A DNA stretch of 64,000 nt. It comes from Chamaecrista fasciculata (taxonomy: Eukaryota > Streptophyta > Magnoliopsida > Fabales > Fabaceae). Shown here one piece after another: positions 51,276-62,700 of the stretch (within the stretch, counting starts at the first letter, position 1; every line of letters begins with the position of its first letter). The stretch covers positions 1-64,000 of the forward strand of contig QANZ01027531.1 in NCBI GenBank assembly GCA_003254925.1, read 5' to 3'. The translations under genes were made by a program, and so were the position numbers. Under the pieces are notes generated by a model that saw nothing but the letters and a program-made list of their open reading frames with translations, searched no databases and had not been told where the DNA came from.

Positions 51276-52288
51276 CGAACTACTAATAATACTATATTAT
51301 GAAAAGAAAATATGAAGCACTTAATTAATGAAATCAATCATATGACAAGTCTTTTATATATATATATTTACAATGTCACCTAAGATTTCAAAATTCAAAA
51401 TTCAATTCTAAATGGATCTTGTTATATTGTATTATATGCGATAGGGAACATATAGAGGATATGTATTATTTAATAAACTATTGGAAGATTAAAAAAATAT
51501 ATATTTTTTATTATATTCTAAATAATAAAGAACATTCAAATTCTTACTTTCTTCACTCTCTTCAATATTTTGTCATATAGGTTATTGATAAACAATTGAC
51601 CCAAAAAATTTTTGCGGTACTGAAAATGATCGTATACTTTAGGAGTATTAAGAGTACTTTTATCTTTATTTTACTAATCCCTAATTTATTTATTATTTAT
51701 GTTGTTTATAACAATTTTTTTCTTATTTTTTTTTCATATGGGTTAAAACAAATTTGAAAATGACAGTGTAGAAATATTACTTTTAACTTTTAAAAAATTT
51801 ATGGGAAGTTATTTACTTGTATACTTTTGAAGATAATAGAATAACAAAAGTGGTTATTATCCTAATGGATCTAGGTTAAGTGTTTCTTATATATAGAGTT
51901 AGGGTTTTGAAATGCTTATAATTAAATACTTTAGTAGTTAACTGAGGTAAGATACAACATGAGAATCTCACTTAGACTCATAGGGAGATTGAGATAGAGT
52001 TGATAGAGTTGAAAGATTATTCATTCATTAGTTATTGTTTGTGTCCATCTCTTTTTCTCTCTTTTTTGTATTCTCATAATTTTGTTGGATCTATTAATGG
52101 TTGTTGGAAGATACTCTGAATTATTAAAAAAAAAAAGTAACAATAAAGAGAACAAAAGAGGATGTGATAAGTTCCAATAATTTCCTGTAATCTGCCATAT
52201 AATAAAAATACAATGCAACTAAGTATCTCAACTCTTTAAAACTGATGGATTGCTTTTGTAATTGGTTGCACCTACTTATTAATTATAC
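51276..52288. other. Spacer between F-box pseudogene and XTH
   Basis: AT-rich, with no gene or clear element. It contains the probable 3' UTR of XTH next to 52289. Confidence 0.4.
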
Positions 52289-55200
52289 CTATATGCATTC
52301 TGGGGGAGGTGTAGGATACCTTTGCCTATCAGAACAATAGTCATATGTCATGAAGTTTTTCTTAACATTCTCATAAGCATTTTGTAAGACAGGGTCTAAT
52401 TGCTTGAACTTTTGGCCATTCCACCAGTACCTATCAGAAGCACAATTAGGATTGTCTTCAAAGTTTGATGATGATGATGATGGTTGAAGTTGACACCCAT
52501 CAATGTCAAATCCTTTGAAGTGTGCTTTAAATGGTGCATAGCTCCAATTGGTCTTTGTTTGGCCTCCATCTGTTGCCCAGCTATCTCCATCCCACAATGT
52601 TGCTTCTATCTGCATTGCCCTTGTAGGGTACCCTACTCCTATGTTATTTTTGTTCTTATATACCCTTACAGGCATGTCTTCCACATAAAACCTGATAATT
52701 AACCCAAAACAGCATATTAGTTTCATTGTAATAGCTACCTGTATAAGTTAATTAATACACAAACTTGTTGTTTAATTCAGATTACACTAATAATTTCGTC
52801 TATGAAAAATTACCAAGTTGACAATTCAGTTCTTGAAAGATTGAAATACATAGTATAGTCTCTGAAAAATCAAAACAGTATACTTATTAGTCCTTTTTAA
52901 GGACTAAATATTATAATATTTTAATCTTTCAGGGACTAAAGAAAGAGTATACCATTTTAATATTTCAAAAACTAAATGTGTATTTAATCTTTCAAGGACT
53001 AAGTTATTTTTTTAGTCCTTAAACCTAAAATTACGTTTAGTCTTATGATATTGGAAATACACCTTTTGGTTCTTGGTATTTTTATTTCAAGTTTTCTGTT
53101 AAGTATTTGCTTTGATCAAAATTCAAAAAGATCATGAATGGGAAAAAAGAAAAGAAGAAATATTTCGAGTTATAAGGATATAATTATTTCCTTCTCCCAT
53201 TTAATTCTTAACCATACACTAAAAGGCATATATAAAGCTTGAAGTGTGAAAAAATTATCTTACACAATTTGATATGGGTTCCAAAGAATTCTGTAATTGT
53301 GAAAATCTGCTGTGGGGTCAAACCAAAGGCGAAGTCTTTGTTCTCTACCCCCTATTCCATTTGCAAATACATTTGTCTGTAATGTGTATGGCTTCCCTTC
53401 TCTATTACCCAGAAATTCAAAGTCCAGTTCATCGTGATTGTCGCCATGGGAAGTCAACTGAATATATATATATATATATACAAAAAACTCACAAATTAAT
53501 AATACTTTGAATCAATATGTCCCTTTTGTTTTCCATACCTAAATATTAGGAACCATGCATGCATGTTTCAAAAATCAAAATGTAACTTTATGAATATGAA
53601 TGGGTTTAATACTTTAATTTTATGTAATTGTGAATTTTTTTTGGCGATCAATTATATTTCAATATTTTACATTTTGGTCAATTTTATTTTTTGACTAACT
53701 TTTTTTAATAAATTAACGACAAATATCATCTTATTTTTAAAGTTATTAGGTTATTAAGCTCAAACAAAATTTTCACATAAAATTGAATGGAACTCTTAAT
53801 ATATTAAGTTATTAAATTAAGTGATATAAATTATAAAGAGAAAATAATAGGAAATGAACCCATTAGAATTTGAGTGAATCATGAACGAATTATTTGTCAA
53901 TTTTATAATTTATGGAATTCCATTATATAAGAACATATTTGTCGTCCCTTCTGTCGAATAGGTAGCATTTTTAATAGTGGAAATTTACTATTTGGTCTCT
54001 AAATTTATACCGAGTCAATTAATCAGTCTCTGAATAATCAAAATATATATACTAATAAGTCCCTGAATTATTGCAATTGTCAATAATTTGGTCCCTAGGT
54101 CAAATTTAGGGACCAAAAAGTATAAAAATATTAGTTCGAATTTAAGAAGTAAATAGTACTAATTTAGTACAAATTTAGGGATCAAATAGTATTAAATTAG
54201 TTCAAATTTAGGGATCAAATAGTTGATAATTAAAATATTTCAAGAACCAAATAGTATATTTCAATTATTTAGGTGCTGATTAATTGATTCAGTATAAATT
54301 CGGAGATTAAACAGTAGGTTTTCTGTTTTTAATATTTTGAATCAAAGATGAGAAAAGCTCACGTAATAAGCAGTGACAACTCCAGCTGAATCTCTATCTG
54401 GCACTTTGATCAACAAATGGAAGAACCCAGATCCATAGGTCATCTTGGATCCAAAACCAGAACCTGTCATGCACCACTCATATATATATATATAAAGAAA
54501 GAAAGTCACAATATTGTTAATACAATTATTAGTCCTAGCTAGGCCAGATCTAAATTTGTTTTTGGTAAGAATCAAAAGATATATATAATTCAGTCGGCAA
54601 CTAAAGACTAAAGATGTAAAGATTAACAAAATGGGTTTTATCTCTACCAATAAAATATTTTTCATACACATAGTATAGTTGGAACTTAGGACATTATGCT
54701 TAAGAAATCTAGCTATTTCTACCAATTCTACTGGACTTATTTATTATAAGGCGACACTATATAACATTATTTTTACTTTTATTATTTGTTATTCTTAGCT
54801 TCTCTAAACAGTAAATCTTAAAATTATTTGTTTTATCTAAAAAAATTATTTTAATTTTTAAGATTTAAATTGTAGTGATTCAAATTCTTAATCTCTAAAT
54901 AAAATGCCATAAAAATTAAAATGCTACAATACAAGGAGTTTGCTTCTTTTCATTTTTATTTTTTTTTGCCAAATTGTATCAAAATCAATCCCACATCGAA
55001 AATATGGATTTCTGATGTGGTATATATATATATATATAATAGAGTCATTTTTTTTTTCTTCTTTAAAAAGAGGGATTTTTGAGTTGAAAACTAGCACTGT
55101 TAAACGGGCCGGCCCGCCCCGGCCCGTTACGGGCCACGGGCTAAACGGGCCGTTTAGGCCCGTTTTTAAACGGGCCAAATTTTTTAAGCCCAAGCCCGCC

Positions 55201-57007
55201 CATTTAGCGGGCGGGCCGGGCCGGCCCGCGGGCCTAAGCCCGTTTTGACAGTGCTATTGAAAACGATCAATTGCCATAGTTTGGTAAACACCAATAAGAT
55301 TACAAAATAGTTTATATATCATTATGTGTTAGTTGACAAGCACAAAATTCACTTGCCCCATTGTGTGCATTTTTTCTTGTCCTTCATAATGAAAGTCACA
55401 ACTCACAAGATACCATTGGATTATGCATGAATTAATTAGTGGATATATATTTTGGTATGATCTTGGCATCTGAGCCAAATCTCTAGAATTTTAGACTTTT
55501 TATGACATTGATGAAAATTTACAAACTAGTAGATGACAATTGAATCAACAAATTAGTAATCTATATTTTCTTTTCTTTGTGTACAGTATACATATATACT
55601 GATATTGGCTAGCTAGCTCCAATCAATTTAAAAAAGCATGGCCTTTTGTGCACTTAATCAAGAATGTTCTAATTAGCTCCTTTCAAATATTCATGCAAAA
55701 CATTATGTTCTCTCTTAAACTCCTTTAATTTTTTATTTTTTTCTTTAGTTTGGTTTATTTCAAGTTCTATTTCTTCCACATTTGATAAAAAAAAATTAGG
55801 AGTTTTTAAGAATTGGATTGGTTGGCTTTAAGGCACGTCGAATTATAGGTTCACTGTTTTATTTCATAGGTTGAGTTAGGTATTGGGTTAAAGAAAATAT
55901 ATAATTTAGTTAACTACTAATCTAAATCAAACAGTAGCAAATTGAAATGATGGCCCATACTATATCTTTTACCCATCGTATGTTTATCTTTTTCAATTTG
56001 GTTCCTCTTAATTTTTTTTCTCAACTTAGTCCCTCACAATTTGTTTTTCAGGGACTAAATTAAGAATAAAAAGTTGAGGAGACCAAATTGAGATGAAAAT
56101 AATATTATTTAAAAAATAAAATATAATTTTAACTAAATAAAAAATAAAAAAACTTATAAAATCTTATTTTTTTCTAGTCAACCAGTTGGGTTGAGTTGAA
56201 TAAAATTAAAATTTTAAAACCTAGAACCTGACCAACATCACAATAAGCTCTAGTTTTTGGATCCTAACAAATTCTTCGGTCCAACTTAAATTAATTCATA
56301 GTAGGGGGTGAGTAGGGTTGGTTTTAACAAATTGGCACATTGGCCCAACACCCCTTGTTTAAATTATTATATTAATTCCATTATTTTTATAAAAAGTTTA
56401 AGTTATTGATCGGTCCCTAGCTAGTACGTAGCTAGTTTGAACTTTGAAGAAGCTAGAAATATGCCCTTAATTCTATATATATATATATATATATATATGT
56501 TTTAAAATGATTGAATAATTTCGCCCCTTTATGATTGTTCATCCAAAAATCAGAAATCATAAATTTATTAATTATAATGAATATATGTTTTATTAAATAT
56601 ATCACTAACTCACTTGAATTATATATTTGCAAATTATATTGTCAAATTAAATAAAAAAAATGCTTATGGTGATAAAGGCATATAAAAGAATGGCAAAACT
56701 GGATATTGTACTAGACAATGAGATCAATGTTAACTTCTACACAACATAAATACATATCCATAAACATATATGTATATATATATATGTATGTATGTATGTA
56801 TAATAAGTGAAGAAAACGAAATAATGAACCTGAAGAACCATCCATGGAGAGCTGAATTTCTTTCCCTTGGTTTAAAGACACAACATGATCGCTTGCCCAA
56901 ATAACTTTATAGTTTTCATCAAAGCTTACTTCTCCATTATCTCCAATAGCAGATACCACAAAGAGAAACACAATAACAAGAAATATTATTGTAGAACCCA
57001 TTTTCAT
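52289..57007 (-). CDS. XTH: Xyloglucan endotransglucosylase/hydrolase (GH16)
   Basis: A secreted wall enzyme that cuts xyloglucan and rejoins it to another chain, loosening or strengthening the wall. Minus-strand exons are 56830-57007, 54363-54463, 53264-53457 and 52289-52691; phases agree and give 291 residues ending TAG. Residues 1-21 form a signal peptide. The active site is [10 protein letters not shown] (101-110), with nucleophile Glu103, Asp105 and acid/base Glu107. It is followed by NREGKPY, so the N-glycosylation sequon common just after this motif in group I/II enzymes is absent. '[12 protein letters not shown]', '[10 protein letters not shown]' and 'NWSYAPF' are family hallmarks. 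The C-terminal XET_C domain (NCASDRYWW to PPPECI) has its four conserved cysteines. It is intact and closest in style to the early group I/II XTHs. I chose the ATG at 57007 because it precedes the signal core directly; 57001 is an alternative. Confidence 0.93.
52780..53010. repeat. Degraded family A MITE in XTH intron 3
   Basis: 'actaataatttcgtctatg', 'gttgacaattcagtt' and 'ctttcaaggactaagtta' follow the order of family A, but the termini have been lost. Related 'agtccttaaacc' sequence follows to about 53110. Confidence 0.6.
53640..54315. repeat. Repeat relics in XTH intron 2
   Basis: About 53640-53750 matches the middle of the TTTCGTCCCC MITE ('ctaactttttttaataaatt', 'aacgaca'). About 53985-54315 is an inverted repeat with 'ttactatttggtctctaaat' against 'attaaacagta', containing tandem 'aaatttagggatcaaatagt' words. 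Confidence 0.5.
55092..55256. mobile_element. GC-rich hAT-type MITE in XTH intron 1
   Basis: This 165-bp element has ends TAGCACTGTTAAACGGGCC and GTTTTGACAGTGCTA and exact 8-bp duplications TTGAAAAC at 55084-55091 and 55257-55264. The body is 'cgggccggcccg'-type sequence able to fold strongly. It stands out sharply from the AT-rich intron. Confidence 0.9.
55985..56098. repeat. Short hairpin repeat in XTH intron 1
   Basis: 'tttcaatttggttcctctt' and 'cttagtccctcacaattt' pair with 'agggactaaattaag' and 'gaggagaccaaattgagatg', forming a ~114-bp perfect-looking foldback with a tiny loop. It is probably a very small MITE or the ends of one. (TA)n lies at 56475-56499. Confidence 0.55.
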
Positions 57008-57042
57008 TGCATAATGTTTACACACACGCACACACATATATA

Positions 57043-57050
57043 TATTTATA
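57043..57050 (-). promoter_or_regulatory. TATA box of XTH
   Basis: TATAAATA on the minus strand lies about 36 bp before the chosen start codon, which implies a very short leader. It lies next to CA and TA microsatellite sequence, so it could be chance. Confidence 0.4.
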
Positions 57051-57440
57051 GACATACACATGATTACGCAGACGTAAGCTTGAGCTTGCTATGAAGGCAT
57101 TAAAAGCATAAAAAAGTCATGACCCATAATTGCCTTAGCAATACGGTTTTGACTTCTCAAACTCTATACAATCCTCCATAACGAAACTTGAATAATTTTG
57201 GCTTAGTTTGGAAGCAACGTTAATAGAGATAATTATTAGTGTATATCAACTTCCATATACTCATTAATTTTCTGTTAAGTTTTTCATTGAAAGGCAAGTG
57301 ATGAATTAATGAAGCATTTACCCAAACGAAATGAGACAGCATAGTTCTTAGCTAGGTAATCATGCATTACGTACTATATAGCAAGGTTTGTTCGTAACTA
57401 ACTAGAATATTATTATTTACTAAGCATGTGTTATTATATA

Positions 57441-57856
57441 GGCCAAAGTCTTATTTTGGTCCCTCAGTTATGTTCAATGTTCTAAATTGGTCTTTTAGTT
57501 ATTTTTCGTTCCATATTGGTCCTACAGTTATGCTTAGTGTTTCAAATTAGTCCCTCAGTTATTTTTCGTTCCATATTGGTCCTTCAGTTATGCTTAGTGT
57601 TCTAAATTTGGTCCCTCAGTTTTCCAAAATTTGACACATTGGTCCCTCAAACGTTTTCCATCCATTTTTTCGTTAAAAAAAAAAAGAAAAAATTGATTTT
57701 TAACTCCTAAAAGTTTAAATTTTTTGCATTAAGGACCTTTCTCTCTATAATAGAACCAAAATGTAAGAAAGAAGAAATAATCGGGGGATTTTTGTTTATT
57801 TCACACAAAAAAAACAATTTTTTTTTCTCTCTCTCTCTCTCTCGTCTCTCTCTCTC

Positions 57857-57909
<53 letters not shown>

Positions 57910-58398
57910 CGACTCTCTTTCTCTTCCTCTTGAGTCTTTCTTTCTACCATTTACAAAGGGGGTTTCTCCTCTNTCTCTCTCTCTCTCTCTCATCTCTCTC
58001 TCCATCTCTCTCTTTCTTCCTTTGTTGTGAAGGTCATACGCATACATGCCGCTCACTTCATCATTCATCTTCAACCTCGCAACTTGGCCGGCGACGGTGT
58101 ATATGACATCCCAGGCATCGTTTTTAGCGGAAAATGATGTCGTCGGCTGTTGACGAAACTTGGGAAGGTCCATTAGGGTTTTCGTCGTAGAGTCCACGCT
58201 TCGGCACGACCAATTCTCGATTCCGAAGTGCGGGCTCTACGACGGAAGTCCTAATGGACCTTCCCAAGTGTCGTCACAGCCGACGACGACGCCATTTTCT
58301 GCTAAGAACGACGCCTGGGATGTCATATACACCGTCGCCGACCAAGTCGCAAGGTTGATGATGAATGACGAAGTGAGTGGCATGTATGAGTATGACCT

Positions 58399-58429
<31 letters not shown>

Positions 58430-58794
58430 GCTGGGAGAGAGAAAAAAAAAATATTTTTTTTGTGAAATAAACTAAAATCCTCCAGTTATTTCTTCTTTCT
58501 TACATTTTGGTTCTATTATAGAGAAAAAAAGGCCCTTAATGCAAAAAAATCAAAACTTTTAAGAGTTAAAAATCAATTGTCTTTTTTTTTTACCGGAAAA
58601 ATGGATGGAAAACGTTTGAGGGGCCAACTGTGTCAAATTTTGGAAAACTGAGGGACTAATATGGAATGACAAATAATTGAGGGACCAATTTGGAACACTA
58701 AGCATAACTGAAGGACCAATATGGAACGAAAAATAACTGAAGGACTAATTTGAAACATTAAGAATAACTGAGTGACCAAAATAAGACTTTGGCC
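57441..58794. mobile_element. Foldback Mutator-like element with captured coding fragment (Pack-MULE-like)
   Basis: The whole 1354-bp element is one long inverted repeat. The ends are GGCCAAAGTCTTATTTTGG and its complement. Exact 9-bp duplications TATTATATA lie at 57432-57440 and 58795-58803. The outer arms hold 'ccatattggtccttcagtta' words, then a CT tract (left, 57826-57907 and 57972-58012) mirrored by a GA tract (right, 58402-58430). The innermost ~180 bp of each arm is GC-richer and protein-like: on the right strand PTTTPFSAKNDAWDVIYTVA, QVARLMMNDEVSGMY; on the left arm, read in reverse, the same peptide with small changes. The loop is only ~20 bp (about 58202-58221). I do not know the donor gene. 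A single N is at 57973. Confidence 0.85.
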
Positions 58795-58803
58795 TATTAT
58801 ATA

Positions 58804-59831
58804 TATACAATCCTTGGGCCAAATTGCAGGTAATATCAATTTGAAAGAATTATTACTTGTATTATTATTATTGGAGTAAATTAATGATTTGGTTCATCTT
58901 AAAAACACATTATTATTGGACTATTTACTAAGCATTTTTAATGACTAAATCCTCATAAATCTTGAATAATTGATAAATTGCAAAAAAAAAAAAAATCTCT
59001 CAGAAACGGTAATATATATGTAATATTTTTTTTTTGTCAAAGTCTCAAATTGGTTCTTTATATATGGGGTAAAGGTTTCAAATTTGTCGCTTATATTTCA
59101 TTTGTTTTAGATTGGTCCTATATCTTTTCATGATGTTTCAAATTAGTCCCAAAATTAAAATACTTTCGAGACGCGATTTGATCTCATTTGCTAGTGATCT
59201 TAACTGAGCAAAGAAATAATTTTTCAAGAGTTAGCACATATATTGTTTCAAATTCATCGCATTTGGACATCAAATGAGAGAGATATGACCAATGCCACTT
59301 GTTTGACCCTAAAACGAGTTACTCACTTTTGATATTTCGAAAGAAACTTGTAGCTTTGAATATATTCAAGGCATTTGAGCTTGAAATAAGATACATATGA
59401 CCACATTAAGTATCTTTAGGACCAGTTTGAAATATCATAAAAATATGTAGAACCAATCTAAAACAAATGAAAGATAAATGATCAATTTGAAACCTACTTC
59501 ATACATAAGGGATTCATACATAAGGGACCAAATGGAGACTTTGGCCAATTAATTATTAGTGTACTCTTTTCTCTTTTTTTTGGTAGAATTATCTCTTTCC
59601 ATATATAGAGAGGCGTGTCTTGTAAAGTAATTGGTTACGTATAGTACTCTTGCGACGATGTCATGCGTTATGCGTATGACCTCACAAGTCAATGTATGTC
59701 CAATTTGAGAAAATGCTTGTAGGAGTTTTTTATTTCCTTTGTGTTATAAGAAAGTGTCGTGTTCTACAACTAATTAATAATGGAATTGAATTTTAATTTT
59801 ATATATTTGATATTTAAGCTATAAGAATTTA
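58804..59831. other. Spacer containing a family E foldback MITE
   Basis: The inverted repeat at 59036-59546 begins 'gtcaaagtctcaaattggtt' and ends 'ccaaatggagactttggcc', with internal 'gagatatgaccaatgcc' words. It is related to 2903-3672, and no target duplication was seen. The rest is AT-rich without genes. Confidence 0.5.
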
Positions 59832-60178
59832 GGGTGTGTTTGGTTTAACATTATTTTTTTATTACAATTTCATTATCCTCATTTTCATTACATAACTTAA
59901 GCTACAGTGTGCTATATGGGTGTTTGTTTTCCAATTATAAAGTCATTACAAAAATATCACTTCATTACAAACTCATTTCATTACATATATCATATCCAAT
60001 TACTAACATACCTCTACTCAAATACCTATAATTACCTATACTCTAATACAAATATAAAAAAACTATTTAGCAAAATAGTAATTTTCAATACCCTCATTTA
60101 TTACACTTACAACTTTCTCTCTCCACTCATCATTTTTTCTTTTTTCTTCCTCTTTTTCTTATTCACCCCCTCTCTCTC

Positions 60179-60651
60179 NNNNNNNNNNNNNNNNNNNNNN
60201 NNNNNNNNNNNNNNNNNNNNNNNNNNNNNNNNNNNNNNNNNNNNNNNNNNNNNNNNNNNNNNNNNNNNNNNNNNNNNNNNNNNNNNNNNNNNNNNNNNNN
60301 NNNNNNNNNNNNNNNNNNNNNNNNNNNNNNNNNNNNNNNNNNNNNNNNNNNNNNNNNNNNNNNNNNNNNNNNNNNNNNNNNNNNNNNNNNNNNNNNNNNN
60401 NNNNNNNNNNNNNNNNNNNNNNNNNNNNNNNNNNNNNNNNNNNNNNNNNNNNNNNNNNNNNNNNNNNNNNNNNNNNNNNNNNNNNNNNNNNNNNNNNNNN
60501 NNNNNNNNNNNNNNNNNNNNNNNNNNNNNNNNNNNNNNNNNNNNNNNNNNNNNNNNNNNNNNNNNNNNNNNNNNNNNNNNNNNNNNNNNNNNNNNNNNNN
60601 NNNNNNNNNNNNNNNNNNNNNNNNNNNNNNNNNNNNNNNNNNNNNNNNNNN
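60179..60651. other. Assembly gap (N)
   Basis: 473 undetermined bases. The long ORFs predicted across it are not real. The 60652-60900 stretch after it is unusually GC-rich ('gcgagcgcggcatacgaggcg', 'gacacgtgtccctgac') and is unassigned, probably part of a transposon. Confidence 0.95.
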
Positions 60652-60984
60652 TCCTTTTATACCCTTGCGAGCGCGGCATACGAGGCGTTTTTTGTTTTTC
60701 AAATTTCTGCCTCCCGGGTAGCGACACGTGTCCCTGACAAGACAACCCTACCTACCACTTGCCCGCCCGCCATGATCCACTGACTTTCCACTTTCCCGTG
60801 AAAGGCCGTCGTTCCTACTATTTCCTCTGCGTGGGGGACAAGTACTCCTGCACATTTTTGGGCGTTCGCCAGTAGACGCTCTTTCACTGACCAAACACGG
60901 NCCAAACACCATTTTCATTACATTTTCATTACATAATTTTCTCATTACCATTTCATTACATAAAATCATCATTTCATTACCTAC

Positions 60985-62310
60985 TGATACATCACTATTT
61001 GGGCGTGCGCCTAAACAGCCCTCGCGAAGCGCCCTCGAGCCAATCGGGCGCCCTAAACACACTTAGGGGCGTTCATGATCCATCCTGGGTCATGGCACCC
61101 GTCCCCCAAATGACACGTGGCCACCCACGATCACCCTGCTCTGCAATCCACGTTACGAGAGATCGTGGGCTGCGAACCAGCTCACCCACGATCTCCAGTC
61201 TCTAGGCGCCCGCCTACAGACACAACACGCAATCACCCACGATTGCCTTGTTCCGCAAACATCGGTCTCCACCATCTTCGCTGGTGGAGATCGTGTCCAA
61301 CTACGTGGTCCGCCCCGCGCGCTGGCCACCTCTCTCCTCCCTGCTCTATAAATAGAGCCCATCTCACCAGTTCAAGGTTAGCTACTTCTTACACTCTCAA
61401 ATTCTCTTACTCTCTTATCACTCTCTTACTAACTTGAGCGTAGGAGTACACTTCGCAGGGCCCCCCTGTGAAGCTTTTGCAGGTCTTTGCTCAAGTCTTG
61501 GCTCTCGCAGCCCTCTCCGGTGAACTAGGTAAGTGCCAGTCATTTTCCAGTTTATCACTGGCGCCGTCTGTGGGGAGCCTCCTCCTCACCTGCTGAACTT
61601 TACGGGCTCTCGCGCTCGTCCTCTATTGCTTTTTCTTTACAAAAGCTAACTCACCAACGTTTACCTTGTTGAACTAGGTGATCTCTACTTCTCTATGGCT
61701 CACAGCGACTCTCCTCGCGATCCGCTCTTGGACAAACCCTCTGATTCCTAGGAGCACGCCCTAGGCTCCCAGGAGAATCAGGAGCAAGAGGAACATCGAG
61801 AAGAAGGAGCGCCCTCTCGGGTTGCACCACCAGCCGATATGGGCGCGACGGGCCAGACTTTCCAGGCCATGGACATTATGGCAATCTTTCGTAGCATGAT
61901 GAGGGAGCAGACAGAATCCCTACGTCGTGAATTCCAGAGCCTGTCGGTTCACAGCACNGCTGGAGATCGTGGGCCACGGATTTGATCATACCCACGTTCT
62001 CTAGTACGCTGGCGCCCGTCCTATAACGCGATACGCAATCACCCACGATTGTCTTGCCCCGCAAATCTCGGTCTCCACCACTCTCGCTGGTGGAGATCGT
62101 GCTCGACTACATGGTGCGCCCCGTGCGCTGGCCACCACTCTCACCCTGCTCTATAAATAGAGCTCAACCCAGCAGACAAAGGTTAGCTACTTCTCACTTT
62201 CAGAATTCTCTTGCTCTCACATTCCTCACATTCTGACTTGAGCGTCGGAGTATTCTTCGCAGGGCCCCCTGTGAAGTTCTTGTAGGTACTTGGACACTCG
62301 AACTTGCTCT
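60985..62310 (+). mobile_element. Gypsy-type LTR-retrotransposon fossil (LTR, gag start, second partial LTR)
   Basis: The first LTR is 60985-61557 (TGATACATCA to TTTATCA), with TATA box 'ctctataaatagagc' near 61345. A primer-binding-like site TGGCGCCGTCTG begins at 61559, and a gag-like leader and N-terminal region run to 61957. A second, partial LTR of the same family covers 61960-62310, with the same TATA box near 62152. The two LTRs differ at many positions by eye, so the pair is either old or made of two insertions. The element is broken: pol is absent, and the N at 61958 may be an assembly join. LTR GC content is well above the surroundings. Confidence 0.8.
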
Positions 62311-62319
62311 TGGACTAAA

Positions 62320-62700
62320 ATGAGTACTTGGACACCCCAAAATGTACATTTTACTCCCTCTTCTAGTATATATATGGGTAATTCAATCCCCATAAAATTA
62401 AAAAAAGTAACAGGAAAAAATATATAATTCAATCCCCAAAAATTTACAATTTGGTCCCTCTTCTATTATATATATGGATAATATTTTTTTTTGTTTTGCA
62501 CAATATTCAAAACCAGAAATGGAAAAAAATATATAATTCATGCCAAAAAAATATACATGTTGGTCTCTCTTCCAGTATATATAGGTAATATTTTTTGTAG
62601 TGCAACAACCGAAAAAAATTAGAAAAATATATAATTCATACTTCAAAAATATATATTTTGGTCCCTTATTTAGTATATTTATGGGTAATTATTTTATAGT
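62320..62700 (-). repeat. Inverse copy of the minisatellite, about four units
   Basis: 'aaaatatataattca' plus 'ttggtccctcttctattatatat' recurs near 62340, 62450, 62570 and 62660, the reverse complement of the array at 786-1560. The ORFs here on the minus strand are repeat by-products. Confidence 0.75.

Noticed and set aside
57792-58106. Ser/Leu repeat ORF and its Arg/Glu antisense frame
   Set aside because: Both are translations of the CT/GA microsatellite in the foldback element; only the inner peptide near FSAKNDAWD looks protein-like.
59907-60745. Long ORFs of 179-276 codons on both strands
   Set aside because: They run through the N gap and are artefacts of undetermined bases.
1-62700. 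A giant inverted-repeat transposon bounded by the inverse LTR tips and minisatellites at both window ends
   Set aside because: The parts are dispersed repeats in different order at the two ends, and three ordinary genes lie between; independent insertions explain it.
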